Below, in pieces: positions 43,300-52,670 of a DNA stretch of 64,000 nucleotides. This DNA is from Kitasatospora phosalacinea (GTDB lineage Bacteria; Actinomycetota; Actinomycetes; Streptomycetales; Streptomycetaceae). A program made the position numbers and the translations under genes. Below the pieces are notes generated by a model. The model was given only the letters and a program-made list of their open reading frames with translations. It ran no database searches and had not been told where the DNA came from. How positions within the stretch are numbered: the first letter of the stretch is position 1; every line of letters starts with the position of its first letter. Location: assembly GCF_030268885.1 (NCBI RefSeq), contig NZ_BSSA01000036.1:23277-87276 (forward strand), read 5' to 3'.

Positions 43300-46200
43300 C
43301 TAGCGCTTGAGGTCCTCGAACATGGTGCTCAGGAACTCCGTGCACCAGGACAGCAGTTCCCGCCCGACCAGCGGCCTGCCGCCGATCCGGCCGCCGCTGC
43401 CCGGCCGCGGCACCAGCAGCTGCCGGGCGGCGGACTTGACCTGGGTGCGCGGGTAGAGCCGGTTCAGCCGCAGCTCCTGCGACTCCCGCAGCTCGACCGG
43501 CCCGAACCGGACGAAGTTGCCCTGCAGGGTGATGTCGCCGATGCCGCAGCGCCGGGCGAACAGCCGCAGCCCCGCCACCAGCAGCAGGTTCTCCACCGGC
43601 TCGGGCAGCTTGCCGTAGCGGTCGGTCAGCTCCTCGCGGACCTGCGCGATGTCGTCCTCCGAGTTGACCGCCGCGATCGAGCGGTACGCCTGCAGCCGCA
43701 GCCGCTCCCCCGGCGCGTAGTCGTGCGGGACGTGCGCGTCCACCGGCAGCTCGATCTTCACCTCCAGCGGCTCCTCCTCCGGCTCGCCGCCGCCGCTCTC
43801 CAGCGACTCGCGGAACTCGGCGACCGCCTCGCCGACCATCCGCATGTAGAGGTCGAAGCCGACGCCCGCGATGTGCCCGGACTGCTCGCCGCCCAGCAGG
43901 TTGCCCGCGCCGCGGATCTCCAGGTCCTTCATCGCGACGTACATGCCCGCGCCCATCTCGGTGTGCTGGGCGATGGTGGCGAGCCGCTCGTGCGCGGTCT
44001 CGGTGAGCGGCTTCTCCGGCGGGTAGAGCATGTACGCGTAGCCGCGCTCGCGGCCGCGGCCGACCCGGCCGCGCAGCTGGTGCAGCTGGGACAGGCCGAA
44101 GGTGTCGCCGCGCTCGACGATCAGGGTGTTGGCGTTGGAGATGTCGATGCCGGACTCGACGATCGTGGTGGAGACCAGCACGTCGAACTCCTTCTCCCAG
44201 AAGTCGACGACGACCTTCTCCAGCTGGGTCTCCCCCATCTGCCCGTGCGCGGTCGCGATCCGGGCCTCCGGCACCAGGTCCTTCAGCCGGGCGGCCGCCT
44301 TGTCGATCGACTCGACCCGGTTGTGGATGTAGAACACCTGTCCCTCGCGCAGGAGTTCGCGCCGGATCGCGGCCGAGATCTGCTTCTCGTCGTACGGGCC
44401 GACGAAGGTCAGCACCGGGTGCCGCTCCTCGGGCGGGGTGGTGATGGTGGACATCTCGCGGATGCCGGTGACCGCCATCTCCAGGGTGCGCGGGATCGGG
44501 GTCGCGGACATGGTCAGCACGTCCACGTTGGCCCGCAGCTTCTTCAGCTGCTCCTTGTGCTCGACGCCGAAGCGCTGCTCCTCGTCGACGATCACCAGGC
44601 CCAGGTCCTTGAACCTGGTCTCCGAGGAGAACAGCCGGTGGGTGCCGATGACGACGTCCACCGAGCCGTCGAACAGGCCCTCCAGCACGGCCTTCGCCTC
44701 GGTGTCGGTCTGGAACCGGGACAGCGCCCTCACGTTGACCGGGAAGTTGGCGTACCGCTCCGCGAAGGTCGAGAAGTGCTGCTGCACCAGCAGCGTGGTC
44801 GGCACCAGCACCGCCACCTGCTTGCCGTCCTGCACCGCTTTAAAGGCCGCTCTCACTGCGATTTCAGTCTTACCGTATCCAACGTCGCCGCAGATCAGCC
44901 GGTCCATCGGGACGGACTTCTCCATGTCGGCCTTGACCTCGCCGATGGTGGTCAGCTGGTCGGGCGTCTCCGCGTACGGGAAGGCGTCCTCCAGTTCGCG
45001 CTGCCACGGGGTGTCCGGGCCGAAGGCGTGGCCGGGGGCCGCCATCCGGGCCGAGTACAGCTTGATCAGGTCGGCGGCGATCTCCTTGACCGCCTTCTTG
45101 GCCCGCTGCTTGGTCTTCGCCCAGTCCGCGCCGCCCAGCCGGTGCAGGGTCGGGGCCTCGCCGCCCACGTACTTGGTGACCTGGTCGAGCTGGTCGGTCG
45201 GCACGAACAGCCGGTCGCCGGGGTGGCCGCGCTTGGCGGGCGCGTACTCCAGCACCAGGTACTCGCGGGTCGCGCCCTGCACGGTGCGCTGCACCATCTC
45301 CACGTACCGGCCGACGCCGTGCTGCTCGTGCACCACGTAGTCGCCGGCCGCCAGCGCCAGCGGGTCGATCGCGTTGCGGCGGCGGGAGGGCATCCGGCGC
45401 ATGTCCTTGGTGGAGGACTTCTGGCCGGACAGGTCGGTCTCGGTGACGACGGTGAGCTTCAGCTCCTCGTCGACGAAGCCGTGCTCGATCGAGCCGCAGG
45501 AGACGTACACCACGTCCCGGGTCGGGGCCTCGGTGAGGTCGGCGACCAGCCGGGCCGCGATGCCCTCGTTGCCGAGCACCTCGGCCAGCCGGGAGGCCGG
45601 GCCGTGGCCCTCGGTCACCATCACCACCCGCCAGTCGGCGGCCAGCCGCTCCCGGGCGTCGGCGATCGCCCGGGCGGTGTCGCCGCGGTACGCCTCGACG
45701 GCGTGCATGCCGAGGGTGAGCGTGTCGGCGTCGCGTTCGAGGATGTCGTGGACGGTGGAGTCGCTGGTGGCGAACGGGCTGACCGACCACCACGGCAGGC
45801 CGATCCCGGCGGCGTGCTCGCGGACGTCCGCCAGCGAGCGCAGCGAGGCGGCGGAGACGTCGATCGCCTCCAGGTCGATCGGGCGGTCGGCGCCCGCCGC
45901 GGCGGCCACCCAGGACGCGGCCAGGAACTCCTGGCTGGTGGCGACCAGGTCGGCGGCCCGGGTGCGGACCCGCTCCGGGTCGCAGACCACGGCGATCGAA
46001 CCGGCCGGGAGGACGTCCAGCAGCAGCTCCATGTCGTCCACCAGCACCGGGGCCAGCGACTCCATGCCCTCGACCGCGATGCCCTGCGCGATCTTGTCCA
46101 GGATCTCGCCCAACTCGGGGTGCTCGGCCGCCAGTTCGGCGGCCTTCGCGCGGACCTCGTCGGTCAGCAGCAGCTCCCGGCAGGGCGGCGCCCACAGGCC

Positions 46201-46908
46201 GTGCTCGGCGATCTCCAGGGAGCGCTGGTCGGCGACCTTGAAGTAGCGGATCTCCTCGACCTCGTCGCCCCAGAACTCCACCCGCAGCGGGTGCTCCTCG
46301 GTCGGCGGGAAGACGTCCAGGATGCCGCCGCGCACCGCGAACTCGCCGCGCTTCTCGACCAGTTCGACCCGGGCGTAGGCGGCGGCCGCCAGCCTGCGGG
46401 ACACCTCGCCCAGGTCGTGCTGCTCGCCGCGGCGCAGCGCCACCGGCTCCAGCTCGGCCAGGCCCTTCACCTGGGGCTGCAACACGCTGCGCACCGGCGC
46501 CACCACCACCTGCACCGGGCCCGCGGCGGGGTCGTCGGCCCGCGGGTGGACGATCCGGCGCAGCACGGCCAGGCGGCGGCCGACGGTGTCCGAGCGCGGG
46601 GAGAGCCGCTCGTGCGGCAGCGTCTCCCAGGCCGGGAACTCGGCGACCGCGTCGGCGGGCAGCAGCGAGCGCAGCGACGCCGCGAGGTCCTCGGCCTCCC
46701 GGCCGGTGGCGGTCACGGCCAGCACCGGCCGCCCGTTCTCACCGCCCCGGGCGGCCAGCGAACGGGCCAGCGCCGCGATCGCGAACGGGCGCGCGGCGGG
46801 CGGTCCGACCAGGTCGAGGTGCTGCCTGTGCCCCGTGGCCGCCGCCTCGATCGCCTCGGCGAGGGCGGCGTCCCGTACGACGACATCGAGCAGTCCGGAC
46901 AGGCTCAT
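43300..46908 (-). CDS. mfd: Transcription-repair coupling factor
   Basis: The 1202-residue ATPase has the N-terminal UvrB-homology region (PPAARPFAIAALARSLAARGG, VVVAPVRSVLQPQ), the RNA-polymerase interaction domain with the HEQHGVGRYVEMVQRTVQG start, and a RecG-like motor with GDVGYGKTEIAVRAAF (Walker A) and VIVDEEQRFGVEHKEQ (DEEQ). The TRCF C-terminal domain follows (DLEIRGAGNLLGGEQSGHI). It displaces stalled RNA polymerase and recruits UvrA. The ATG at 46908 has GGAGAA at eight bases. TAGGCT (47001-47006) is a likely -10. The codons of the Walker A block are unusually AT-rich (see findings). Confidence 0.97.
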   Translation of the reverse strand: MSLSGLLDVVVRDAALAEAIEAAATGHRQHLDLVGPPAARPFAIAALARSLAARGGENGRPVLAVTATGREAEDLAASLRSLLPADAVAEFPAWETLPHERLSPRSDTVGRRLAVLRRIVHPRADDPAAGPVQVVVAPVRSVLQPQVKGLAELEPVALRRGEQHDLGEVSRRLAAAAYARVELVEKRGEFAVRGGILDVFPPTEEHPLRVEFWGDEVEEIRYFKVADQRSLEIAEHGLWAPPCRELLLTDEVRAKAAELAAEHPELGEILDKIAQGIAVEGMESLAPVLVDDMELLLDVLPAGSIAVVCDPERVRTRAADLVATSQEFLAASWVAAAAGADRPIDLEAIDVSAASLRSLADVREHAAGIGLPWWSVSPFATSDSTVHDILERDADTLTLGMHAVEAYRGDTARAIADARERLAADWRVVMVTEGHGPASRLAEVLGNEGIAARLVADLTEAPTRDVVYVSCGSIEHGFVDEELKLTVVTETDLSGQKSSTKDMRRMPSRRRNAIDPLALAAGDYVVHEQHGVGRYVEMVQRTVQGATREYLVLEYAPAKRGHPGDRLFVPTDQLDQVTKYVGGEAPTLHRLGGADWAKTKQRAKKAVKEIAADLIKLYSARMAAPGHAFGPDTPWQRELEDAFPYAETPDQLTTIGEVKADMEKSVPMDRLICGDVGYGKTEIAVRAAFKAVQDGKQVAVLVPTTLLVQQHFSTFAERYANFPVNVRALSRFQTDTEAKAVLEGLFDGSVDVVIGTHRLFSSETRFKDLGLVIVDEEQRFGVEHKEQLKKLRANVDVLTMSATPIPRTLEMAVTGIREMSTITTPPEERHPVLTFVGPYDEKQISAAIRRELLREGQVFYIHNRVESIDKAAARLKDLVPEARIATAHGQMGETQLEKVVVDFWEKEFDVLVSTTIVESGIDISNANTLIVERGDTFGLSQLHQLRGRVGRGRERGYAYMLYPPEKPLTETAHERLATIAQHTEMGAGMYVAMKDLEIRGAGNLLGGEQSGHIAGVGFDLYMRMVGEAVAEFRESLESGGGEPEEEPLEVKIELPVDAHVPHDYAPGERLRLQAYRSIAAVNSEDDIAQVREELTDRYGKLPEPVENLLLVAGLRLFARRCGIGDITLQGNFVRFGPVELRESQELRLNRLYPRTQVKSAARQLLVPRPGSGGRIGGRPLVGRELLSWCTEFLSTMFEDLKR

Positions 46909-47448
46909 ACGTCAGTTTCTCCACGACGGGGAGTGGCCCGGCGCAGGAGACGGCCGGGCAGCGCGACAGCCCGGAACGCGGTGCGCCCCGGGGGGTGTCC
47001 AGCCTACGCCGCGCCGCCGCCCGGCACGCGGTGCGGCACCCTCCCGGCCGCCCCGGCCGACTCACCGGTATCCGTACGGGCTCGTCCAGAGATCATGCGG
47101 CCGACACATTGTCGTCACTGTGCGTCCATGGTCGGCGCGCACCATGGATGTCAGCGCAGGCCGCATCCAACCGTGGGGGATGGCTGTGGAAGCGCGGTCG
47201 CACCTCGATGGGGGTCGGGAGTGCGAAGGCCGGGCGACCCTGGGTGGGGGCGCCCGTGCCACTCACGCCGGGACTCGCGGCGTCCGCTCCCGGGCGGGCG
47301 CCGCGGCTCTCGGCGTCCTGCGTTCCGGGCCCCTCCCGCCGCTCGTGCACCACTTCGGGCGAAGCCGCCCGCGCGGAGGCCCCGGCTCCGTACCCTCGTG
47401 TGAAGAAGGTGTGGGGACACCGGTCGTTTCCAGGGGGTTTGCTTCGTC
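46909..47448. other. Intergenic region between mfd and the UDP-sugar dehydrogenase
   Basis: The 540 bp has no believable gene. It holds the mfd -10 (47001-47006, minus strand), a dyad TCCATGGT/ACCATGGA with an 8-bp spacer (47125-47148), and a TACCCT (47392-47397) that may be a -10 for the dehydrogenase on the plus strand. Confidence 0.55.
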
Positions 47449-48756
47449 ATGCGCGTTGTCATCGCAGGTCAGGGCTACGTCGGACTCCCGCTCGCGGTCC
47501 GCGCCGCCGAGGTGGGGCACCGGGTCGTCGGGTACGACGTGGACGAACGCCGGATCAAGCGGCTCGCGGTGGGCGAGTCGTACGTCGAGGACATCCCCGG
47601 GGAGCGGCTGCGTCCGCTGCTCGACTCCGGGGCGTACCTGCCCTCCGCCGACCCGGCCGACGTCGCGGGGTTCGACATCGCGGTGATCACCGTCCCGACC
47701 CCGCTGCGCGAGGGCGTCCCCGACCTGTCCTACATCGAGGCCTCGGCGAAGCTGCTGGGGCGGCACCTGCGGCCGGGCGCGACGGTGGTGCTGGAGTCCA
47801 CCACCTACCCGGGCACCACCGAGGAGCTGCTCGCCCCGCTGCTGGAGGCGGGTTCGGGGCTGCGGGCGGGCGCCGACTTCCACCTCGGCTACAGCCCGGA
47901 GCGGATCGACCCCGGCAATCCGGTGTGGAAGCTGGAGAACACCCCGAAGGTCGTCTCCGGCACCACCCCCGAGGGCCTGGCCGCGGTCTCCGGCTTCTAC
48001 GGGCAGCTGGTGGAGCGGACCGTCCCGGTGTCCTCCTGCAAGGAGGCGGAGCTGACCAAGCTGCTGGAGAACACCTTCCGGCACGTCAACATCGCCCTGG
48101 TCAACGAGCTCGCGATGTTCGCCCACGACCTCGGCATCGACGTCTGGGAGGCCATCGACGCGGCCTCCACCAAGCCCTTCGGCTTCCTGCGCTTCACCCC
48201 CGGCCCCGGCGTGGGCGGGCACTGCCTGCCGATCGACCCCTCGTACCTGTCCTGGCGGGTGGAGCGGGCCCTCGGGCAGTCCTTCCGGTTCGTCGAGCTC
48301 GCCAACGACGTCAACAGCCACATGCCCGACTACGTGGTGCGCCGGCTCACCGAGGCGCTCAACCAGCGGCGCCGGAGCGTGAACGGCTCCCGGGTGCTGG
48401 TCCTGGGCCTGGCGTACAAGCCGAACACCGGCGACGCGCGGGAGACCCCGGCGGCCCGCGTCGTCGAGCTGCTCACCCGCCAGGGCGCGGAGGTCCGGGC
48501 CGCCGACCCGCACGTGGTGGCGGGCGTGCACGTCGCCGAGCCGCACGTCCCGGGGCAGCGCACCGCCGCGCACGAGGGCGGCCCGCTCGCCGCCGTGCAC
48601 CGGGTCGAGGCCACTCCGGAGGAGCTGGCCGCCGCCGACGCGGTCGTCCTGCTCGCCGACCACGACGAGTTCGACTACGAGGCGGTCACCACCCACGCCC
48701 GGTACGTCCTGGACTGCCGCCGCCGCCTGACGGGGGCCGCGGTCGAGGTGCTGTAG
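47449..48756 (+). CDS. UDP-sugar 6-dehydrogenase (UDP-GlcNAc/ManNAc type)
   Basis: The 435-residue NAD-linked enzyme oxidises the C6 hydroxyl of a UDP-sugar to the uronic acid. The Rossmann motif is VVIAGQGYVGLPLAVRAAEVGH, the substrate loop is ENTFRHVNIALVNELAMF, and the catalytic Cys lies in PGPGVGGHCLPIDPSYLSW. The latter block fits the UDP-N-acetyl sugar dehydrogenases (WbpA/WecC type) better than UDP-glucose dehydrogenase. The ATG at 47449 has only a weak GGGGG at a long distance. It probably belongs with the amino-sugar genes at 53.8-58.3 kb. Confidence 0.9.
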   Translation: MRVVIAGQGYVGLPLAVRAAEVGHRVVGYDVDERRIKRLAVGESYVEDIPGERLRPLLDSGAYLPSADPADVAGFDIAVITVPTPLREGVPDLSYIEASAKLLGRHLRPGATVVLESTTYPGTTEELLAPLLEAGSGLRAGADFHLGYSPERIDPGNPVWKLENTPKVVSGTTPEGLAAVSGFYGQLVERTVPVSSCKEAELTKLLENTFRHVNIALVNELAMFAHDLGIDVWEAIDAASTKPFGFLRFTPGPGVGGHCLPIDPSYLSWRVERALGQSFRFVELANDVNSHMPDYVVRRLTEALNQRRRSVNGSRVLVLGLAYKPNTGDARETPAARVVELLTRQGAEVRAADPHVVAGVHVAEPHVPGQRTAAHEGGPLAAVHRVEATPEELAAADAVVLLADHDEFDYEAVTTHARYVLDCRRRLTGAAVEVL

Positions 48757-48787
48757 GGCACCCCGGCCGGGCTCCCCGGCGGGGCGC

Positions 48788-50071
48788 TCAGCCCCGGCGC
48801 TGGATGCGGTTGCGGTCCGGGCGGGTGTCGTGGTCGATGCCGTCGTCGACGATGACGATCTTGGGCACGATGCGGTCCTCGACGGTGGCGTCCGGCTTGG
48901 CGTCGGCCTTCGCCTCCGGCTTCGTCTCCGGCGCGGTCTCCGGCGCGGTCGCGGGCGCGGGCGCCGGGGCGGTCGCGGGCTTCGGGGGCAGCGGCTCCTT
49001 GGCGAAGCTCGCGGGCTTGGCGGGCGGGGCCGGGGGCTGGGCGGGGGCCGCGGGCGCGTAGGGCTTGCGCGGGTCCTCCTGCTTGGGCCTGACCGGGCCC
49101 AGCACGGTGGTGGGCTGGTCGGTGGCCGGGGCCTTGGCCAGGTCGGCCTTCTTGGCGGCGACGGCCTCGGCCGCGTCCTCCGGGTCCTCGATGGCGCCGA
49201 CGGCGGCGCCGGTGAGCGAGGCCAGGGTGCCCTTGATGTGGTCGAGGTGGGTCTGGACCTTGTCGAGGCGCTTGGTGAAGTCGGCCTGCTCGCGCTCGCT
49301 GGCGGCCCTGATCCGGTCGGCCTTCTCCCGCGCGGCGGCGAGCGCCGCGTCGGCCTTGGCCTGGGCCTCGGTGTCGAGGCGGCGGGCCTCGGCGAGCATC
49401 GCCTCGCGGTGCTGCTCGGCCTCCTTGACCCGGGCGTCGGCGGCGGCGGTGACCTTGGCCACGGCGGCGTCGGCGGCGGCCTCGGCGGCGGCGAACTCCT
49501 CGTCGGCCTTGCGGCGGCGCTCGGCGAGGGCGCTCTCGGACTGCTCGGAGGCGTTGGCCGCGGCGACCCGGACCCGGGCGGCGTGGCCGGTCGCGGCGTG
49601 GATCAGGGCGCGGCACTCGGCGTCGGCCTCGGCGCGGATGCGCTCGGCCTCGGCCCGGCTGCGCTCGTCGGTGCGGCGGGCGAACTGCTCGGCGTCCTCG
49701 CGCAGCTTGGCGGCGTACTCCTTGGCGGCCTTGGCGGCGGCCTCGCCCGCCTCGTGGGCGGCGTCGCGGGCGTCCTCGGCGGCGCGCTCGGCCTTGGCGT
49801 GGATGGCGTCGGCCTCGTTGAGGGCGATGCCGAGCAGGGCGGCGGCCTGGTCGCTGAGCTCGGCGAAGTCCGGGTCGGGGGCGTCCTCGGCGGCCTGCCT
49901 GATGTCGGCGAGGCGCTTCTCCATCTCGCGCAGGCCGCCGCCGAGGACGCTGAGCCGCTCCCAGGCCTCGTCGCGTTCGCGGATGAGGGCGGTGACGGCC
50001 GCGTCGACCTGGTCGGGCGCGTAGCCGCGCCGGGACGGGGTGAAGCCGTACTGGGACACGGCGTCGCTCAT
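48788..50071 (-). CDS. Coiled-coil protein with DivIVA-like N-terminus
   Basis: The 427-residue cytoplasmic protein has an N-terminal DivIVA-like block (YGFTPSRRGYAPDQVDAAVTAL), a coiled coil over about residues 30-290 rich in Ala, Glu, Arg (AEAERIRAEADAECRALIH), and a Pro/Ala/Lys-rich tail. Streptomycete relatives are often labelled cellulose-binding proteins and include polarity and cytoskeletal proteins such as Scy/FilP. It probably scaffolds at hyphal tips or cell wall synthesis sites. The ATG at 50071 has AGGAGA 10 bases upstream. TTGCGT/TAGGTC (50154-50181, 16 bp apart) may be its promoter. Confidence 0.85.
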   Translation of the reverse strand: MSDAVSQYGFTPSRRGYAPDQVDAAVTALIRERDEAWERLSVLGGGLREMEKRLADIRQAAEDAPDPDFAELSDQAAALLGIALNEADAIHAKAERAAEDARDAAHEAGEAAAKAAKEYAAKLREDAEQFARRTDERSRAEAERIRAEADAECRALIHAATGHAARVRVAAANASEQSESALAERRRKADEEFAAAEAAADAAVAKVTAAADARVKEAEQHREAMLAEARRLDTEAQAKADAALAAAREKADRIRAASEREQADFTKRLDKVQTHLDHIKGTLASLTGAAVGAIEDPEDAAEAVAAKKADLAKAPATDQPTTVLGPVRPKQEDPRKPYAPAAPAQPPAPPAKPASFAKEPLPPKPATAPAPAPATAPETAPETKPEAKADAKPDATVEDRIVPKIVIVDDGIDHDTRPDRNRIQRRG

Positions 50072-50153
50072 TTCGGCTGTTCTCCTCGTGCTCGCGGGCT
50101 GCGCGGCCCCGCCGGATGCGTGGTTCGGGTGGGTCGGGGTGAACCGTCCCATT

Positions 50154-50181
50154 GACCTATTTTGCGCAGATACGAACGCAA
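50154..50181 (-). promoter_or_regulatory. Probable promoter of the coiled-coil gene
   Basis: On the minus strand TTGCGT (50176-50181) and TAGGTC (50154-50159) are 16 bp apart. TTTGCG and CGCAAA form an inverted pair over the -35 and spacer. The leader would be about 75 bases. Confidence 0.5.
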
Positions 50182-50194
50182 ACCAAACAGGGGG

Positions 50195-50229
50195 CCGCCG
50201 CGCGGCCGGGGGAACCGGCCGCGCGGCGG
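50195..50229 (-). terminator. Terminator of the SUKH operon
   Basis: A 15-bp perfect stem (CCGCCGCGCGGCCGG and complement) with a 5-base loop lies only 5 bp after the stop of the SUKH-4 gene, followed by a T-rich stretch (CTGTTTGGTTTGCG). Confidence 0.85.
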
Positions 50230-50233
50230 GCCA

Positions 50234-52645
50234 CTACAGGAGGCCGTCCCAGAACTGCTCGACGAGCACCGCCCACCAGCTCTCCGGGGTGTGCACGGCG
50301 GCCGGGTCGACGGCCATCAGCTGGGCCTGGAGGTCGGTGGTCCAGCGTCCGGCCTGCTCGGGGGTGAGGCCCAGCCGCAGGCGCCACATCCGGGCCAGCA
50401 CCGCCAGGCAGCCGACGAACTCGGGGACGCCGGTGTTGACGAAGCGCGGCGGCTCGGCCGGGTTCTCCAGGTCGACGGCGACCACCGCGGCGGTGCCGTA
50501 CTGGACGCACAGCTGGCGGCCGTAGTCGTTGCCGAGCACCAGGTAGCCGCCGAAGTCCGGGCCGGACGGCAGGCCGCGCTCGGCGGCGAGCTCGGCCAGC
50601 GTCGGGATGGGGCGGCCCTCCTGCGCCTGGGCCCAGAAGAACGGCGCGAACTCGCGCGGCAGCCCGACCCACATCAGCGTCTGGGCGACCGGCTCCGGCA
50701 CGCCCTGCCGGGCCACCGCGCGCTGCTCGAACCGGAACATCGAGGGGCCGAACAGGGCGCCGAACTCCGCCGCGAGCTGCTGCGGCGGCGCGGGCGGCTG
50801 CTGCGGGACGGTGCCGGGCGCGGGCAGCGGCACCCGGACGGTGCGCGGGCGCGGCGGCGCCGACACCAGCTGGTGCAGCTGCTCGACGTGCTCGCTGAGC
50901 ACGTTCATGCCCGCCTGCCGGGCCGCGGCGTCGCGGCCGTACGGGGCGGTGTGGCTGATCCGGGCGTTCGGCCAGGACGCGCGCACCATCCGGGCGCAGT
51001 AGCCGCCGGGCAGGTCGCACAGCTCCAGGTCGGTGTGCACCTCCAGCACCTGGTCGGCGGGCACGCCGAGGCGGCGCAGCTCCTGCAGGGCCCGCCACTC
51101 GGGGTGCGGGGTGCCCAGCTCGGAGGTCATCACCAGGTTGAGCTCGGACCCGTCCGGGCCCCGGTAGTTGACCACGGCGGTGGTGCCGGGGCCGACCGTC
51201 GGCGGACCGGCCGGCGGCGGGGCCACCGGCGCGGGGGCACCGGGCGGGAAGCCCTGGCCCGGCTGCGGCCCGCCCGGGAACGGCGGCGGGGGCGCCTGGA
51301 ACGGCGGCGCGCCCTGCGGCGCCGGGGCGCCCGGGAACGGCTGGCCGGGGGCGCCCGGCATCGGGAACGGCGGGGTCGCACCCGGCGGCAGCTCGATCGC
51401 CGGGGCCAGCTGGGTGGCCTGGTACGCGACCGCGGCGGCCGCGGGCGCCGGGGCGGCCGGGGCGGCACCGGGCGCGCCGGGTGCGCCCTCGCCGCGCAGG
51501 CCCGCCGGGGCGGGCGGCGGCGGGGCGCCGGGGCCGCTGCGTCCACCGGGGTGCGCGACGGGACCGCCGCCGGGGGGCAGCAGCTCGTTCGGCGGCGGGG
51601 GCGGGGGCGCGCCGGGGCCGCCGCGGCCCAGCTGGACGTGCGCGGGCCCGCCGGTGGACGGCAGCAGGTCGTTCGGCGGGGGCGGCGGCGGGGCGCCGGG
51701 GCCGCCGCGGCCCAGCTGCGGGGAGCCGGGCACCGGCTGGCCGGGGCCGGGGGCGCCGGGCAGGCCCATCAGCCCGGGCGGGCCGTCGGTGGCGAGCATG
51801 GTGGCCGCGTAGTTGACCCCGGGGCCGGAGGGGCCGGGCGGGGCGGGCGGCCCCGGCGGGACGGGGGCGGCGGGCGGGACGGGTGTGCCGGGCACCGGCG
51901 TGGTCGGGCCGCCGACCGGGTACGGCGGGGTGGCGCCGGGCGGCACCGGCGCGGGCGCACCGGGCCCGGGGGCGCCGGGGACGCCGAGTCCGCCCGGGGC
52001 GAGCACGGTGGCGTCCTCGGAGCCGGGGACGGCGGGGCCGCCCGGGGCGCCGGGCGGCGGCGGCACGGGCAGGCCCGCGCCGGGCGTGCTGGTGAAGTAG
52101 CTGGGCCCCTCCCCGCCGGGCTCCGGCAGCTGGCCGCCCTGCTGGACCGGGACCGGCGGCGGCACCGGCGCGGCGGCAGCCGGAGCGGGCGCGGCGGCAG
52201 CGGGGGCCGGGGTCGCGGGCGCCGGGGCAGCCGCGGGCGCGGACGCGCCCAGGCGGTCGGCCTCGGCGGCGATCGCGGCGGCCCCGGCCTCCTGCAGCCA
52301 CTGCGGCGGGCTGAGCAGGAAGGAGGTGGCCTCGACCGCGCCGCGCACCGGCTTGGCGGCGCCCGCCGGGTTGGGGGCGCTCCCGGTGCCGTACAGCTCC
52401 TCGTACTGCCGGACCACCTCGTTGACCGGCAGCGGCGGCCAGAGCGTGCTGGCGCCGCTGTCGCGGGCGATCACCAGGCGCAGCGAACTGCCGGGGCCGC
52501 CGGTGTGCTCGCTGCCGTCGACGGCCCAGCAGACGTAGCCGAGGTCGAACTCGCGGACCTTCACCTCGCGGTGCTGCGAGCGCGGCACCCCGGCGTTGAT
52601 CCAGTCCTCGGCGGTCTCCTGCGCCTGCGCGTACGTGGTCACCAC
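50234..52645 (-). CDS. Deaminase-like domain fused to SUKH-4-like domain
   Basis: The 803-residue protein has four parts. The N-terminal domain (1-145) includes WINAGVPRSQHREVKVREFDLGYVCWAVDG. A very Pro/Gly/Ala-rich linker covers about 150-490. A deaminase-like domain (about 495-580) has the HPE motif near residue 514 (TPHPEWRALQELRRLG) and Cys near 542 and 549 in LELCDLPGGYC, equivalent to the HxE and CxxC Zn ligands. A C-terminal SUKH-4-like domain (about 625-800) has FRFEQRAVARQGVP and LVLGNDYGRQLCVQYGTAAVVAV. The start is the GTG at 52645. Deaminases of this type and SUKH-4 occur as toxin and immunity pairs; here both are in one protein without a signal peptide. Confidence 0.8.
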   Translation of the reverse strand: MVTTYAQAQETAEDWINAGVPRSQHREVKVREFDLGYVCWAVDGSEHTGGPGSSLRLVIARDSGASTLWPPLPVNEVVRQYEELYGTGSAPNPAGAAKPVRGAVEATSFLLSPPQWLQEAGAAAIAAEADRLGASAPAAAPAPATPAPAAAAPAPAAAAPVPPPVPVQQGGQLPEPGGEGPSYFTSTPGAGLPVPPPPGAPGGPAVPGSEDATVLAPGGLGVPGAPGPGAPAPVPPGATPPYPVGGPTTPVPGTPVPPAAPVPPGPPAPPGPSGPGVNYAATMLATDGPPGLMGLPGAPGPGQPVPGSPQLGRGGPGAPPPPPPNDLLPSTGGPAHVQLGRGGPGAPPPPPPNELLPPGGGPVAHPGGRSGPGAPPPPAPAGLRGEGAPGAPGAAPAAPAPAAAAVAYQATQLAPAIELPPGATPPFPMPGAPGQPFPGAPAPQGAPPFQAPPPPFPGGPQPGQGFPPGAPAPVAPPPAGPPTVGPGTTAVVNYRGPDGSELNLVMTSELGTPHPEWRALQELRRLGVPADQVLEVHTDLELCDLPGGYCARMVRASWPNARISHTAPYGRDAAARQAGMNVLSEHVEQLHQLVSAPPRPRTVRVPLPAPGTVPQQPPAPPQQLAAEFGALFGPSMFRFEQRAVARQGVPEPVAQTLMWVGLPREFAPFFWAQAQEGRPIPTLAELAAERGLPSGPDFGGYLVLGNDYGRQLCVQYGTAAVVAVDLENPAEPPRFVNTGVPEFVGCLAVLARMWRLRLGLTPEQAGRWTTDLQAQLMAVDPAAVHTPESWWAVLVEQFWDGLL

Positions 52646-52670
52646 GTCTCGTCCACCCCTGTCGTTCTGG

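Noticed and set aside
42613..47403. Long plus-strand frame of 1596 codons
   Set aside because: Antisense to mfd and its neighbour; low complexity His/Val/Gly/Leu-rich.
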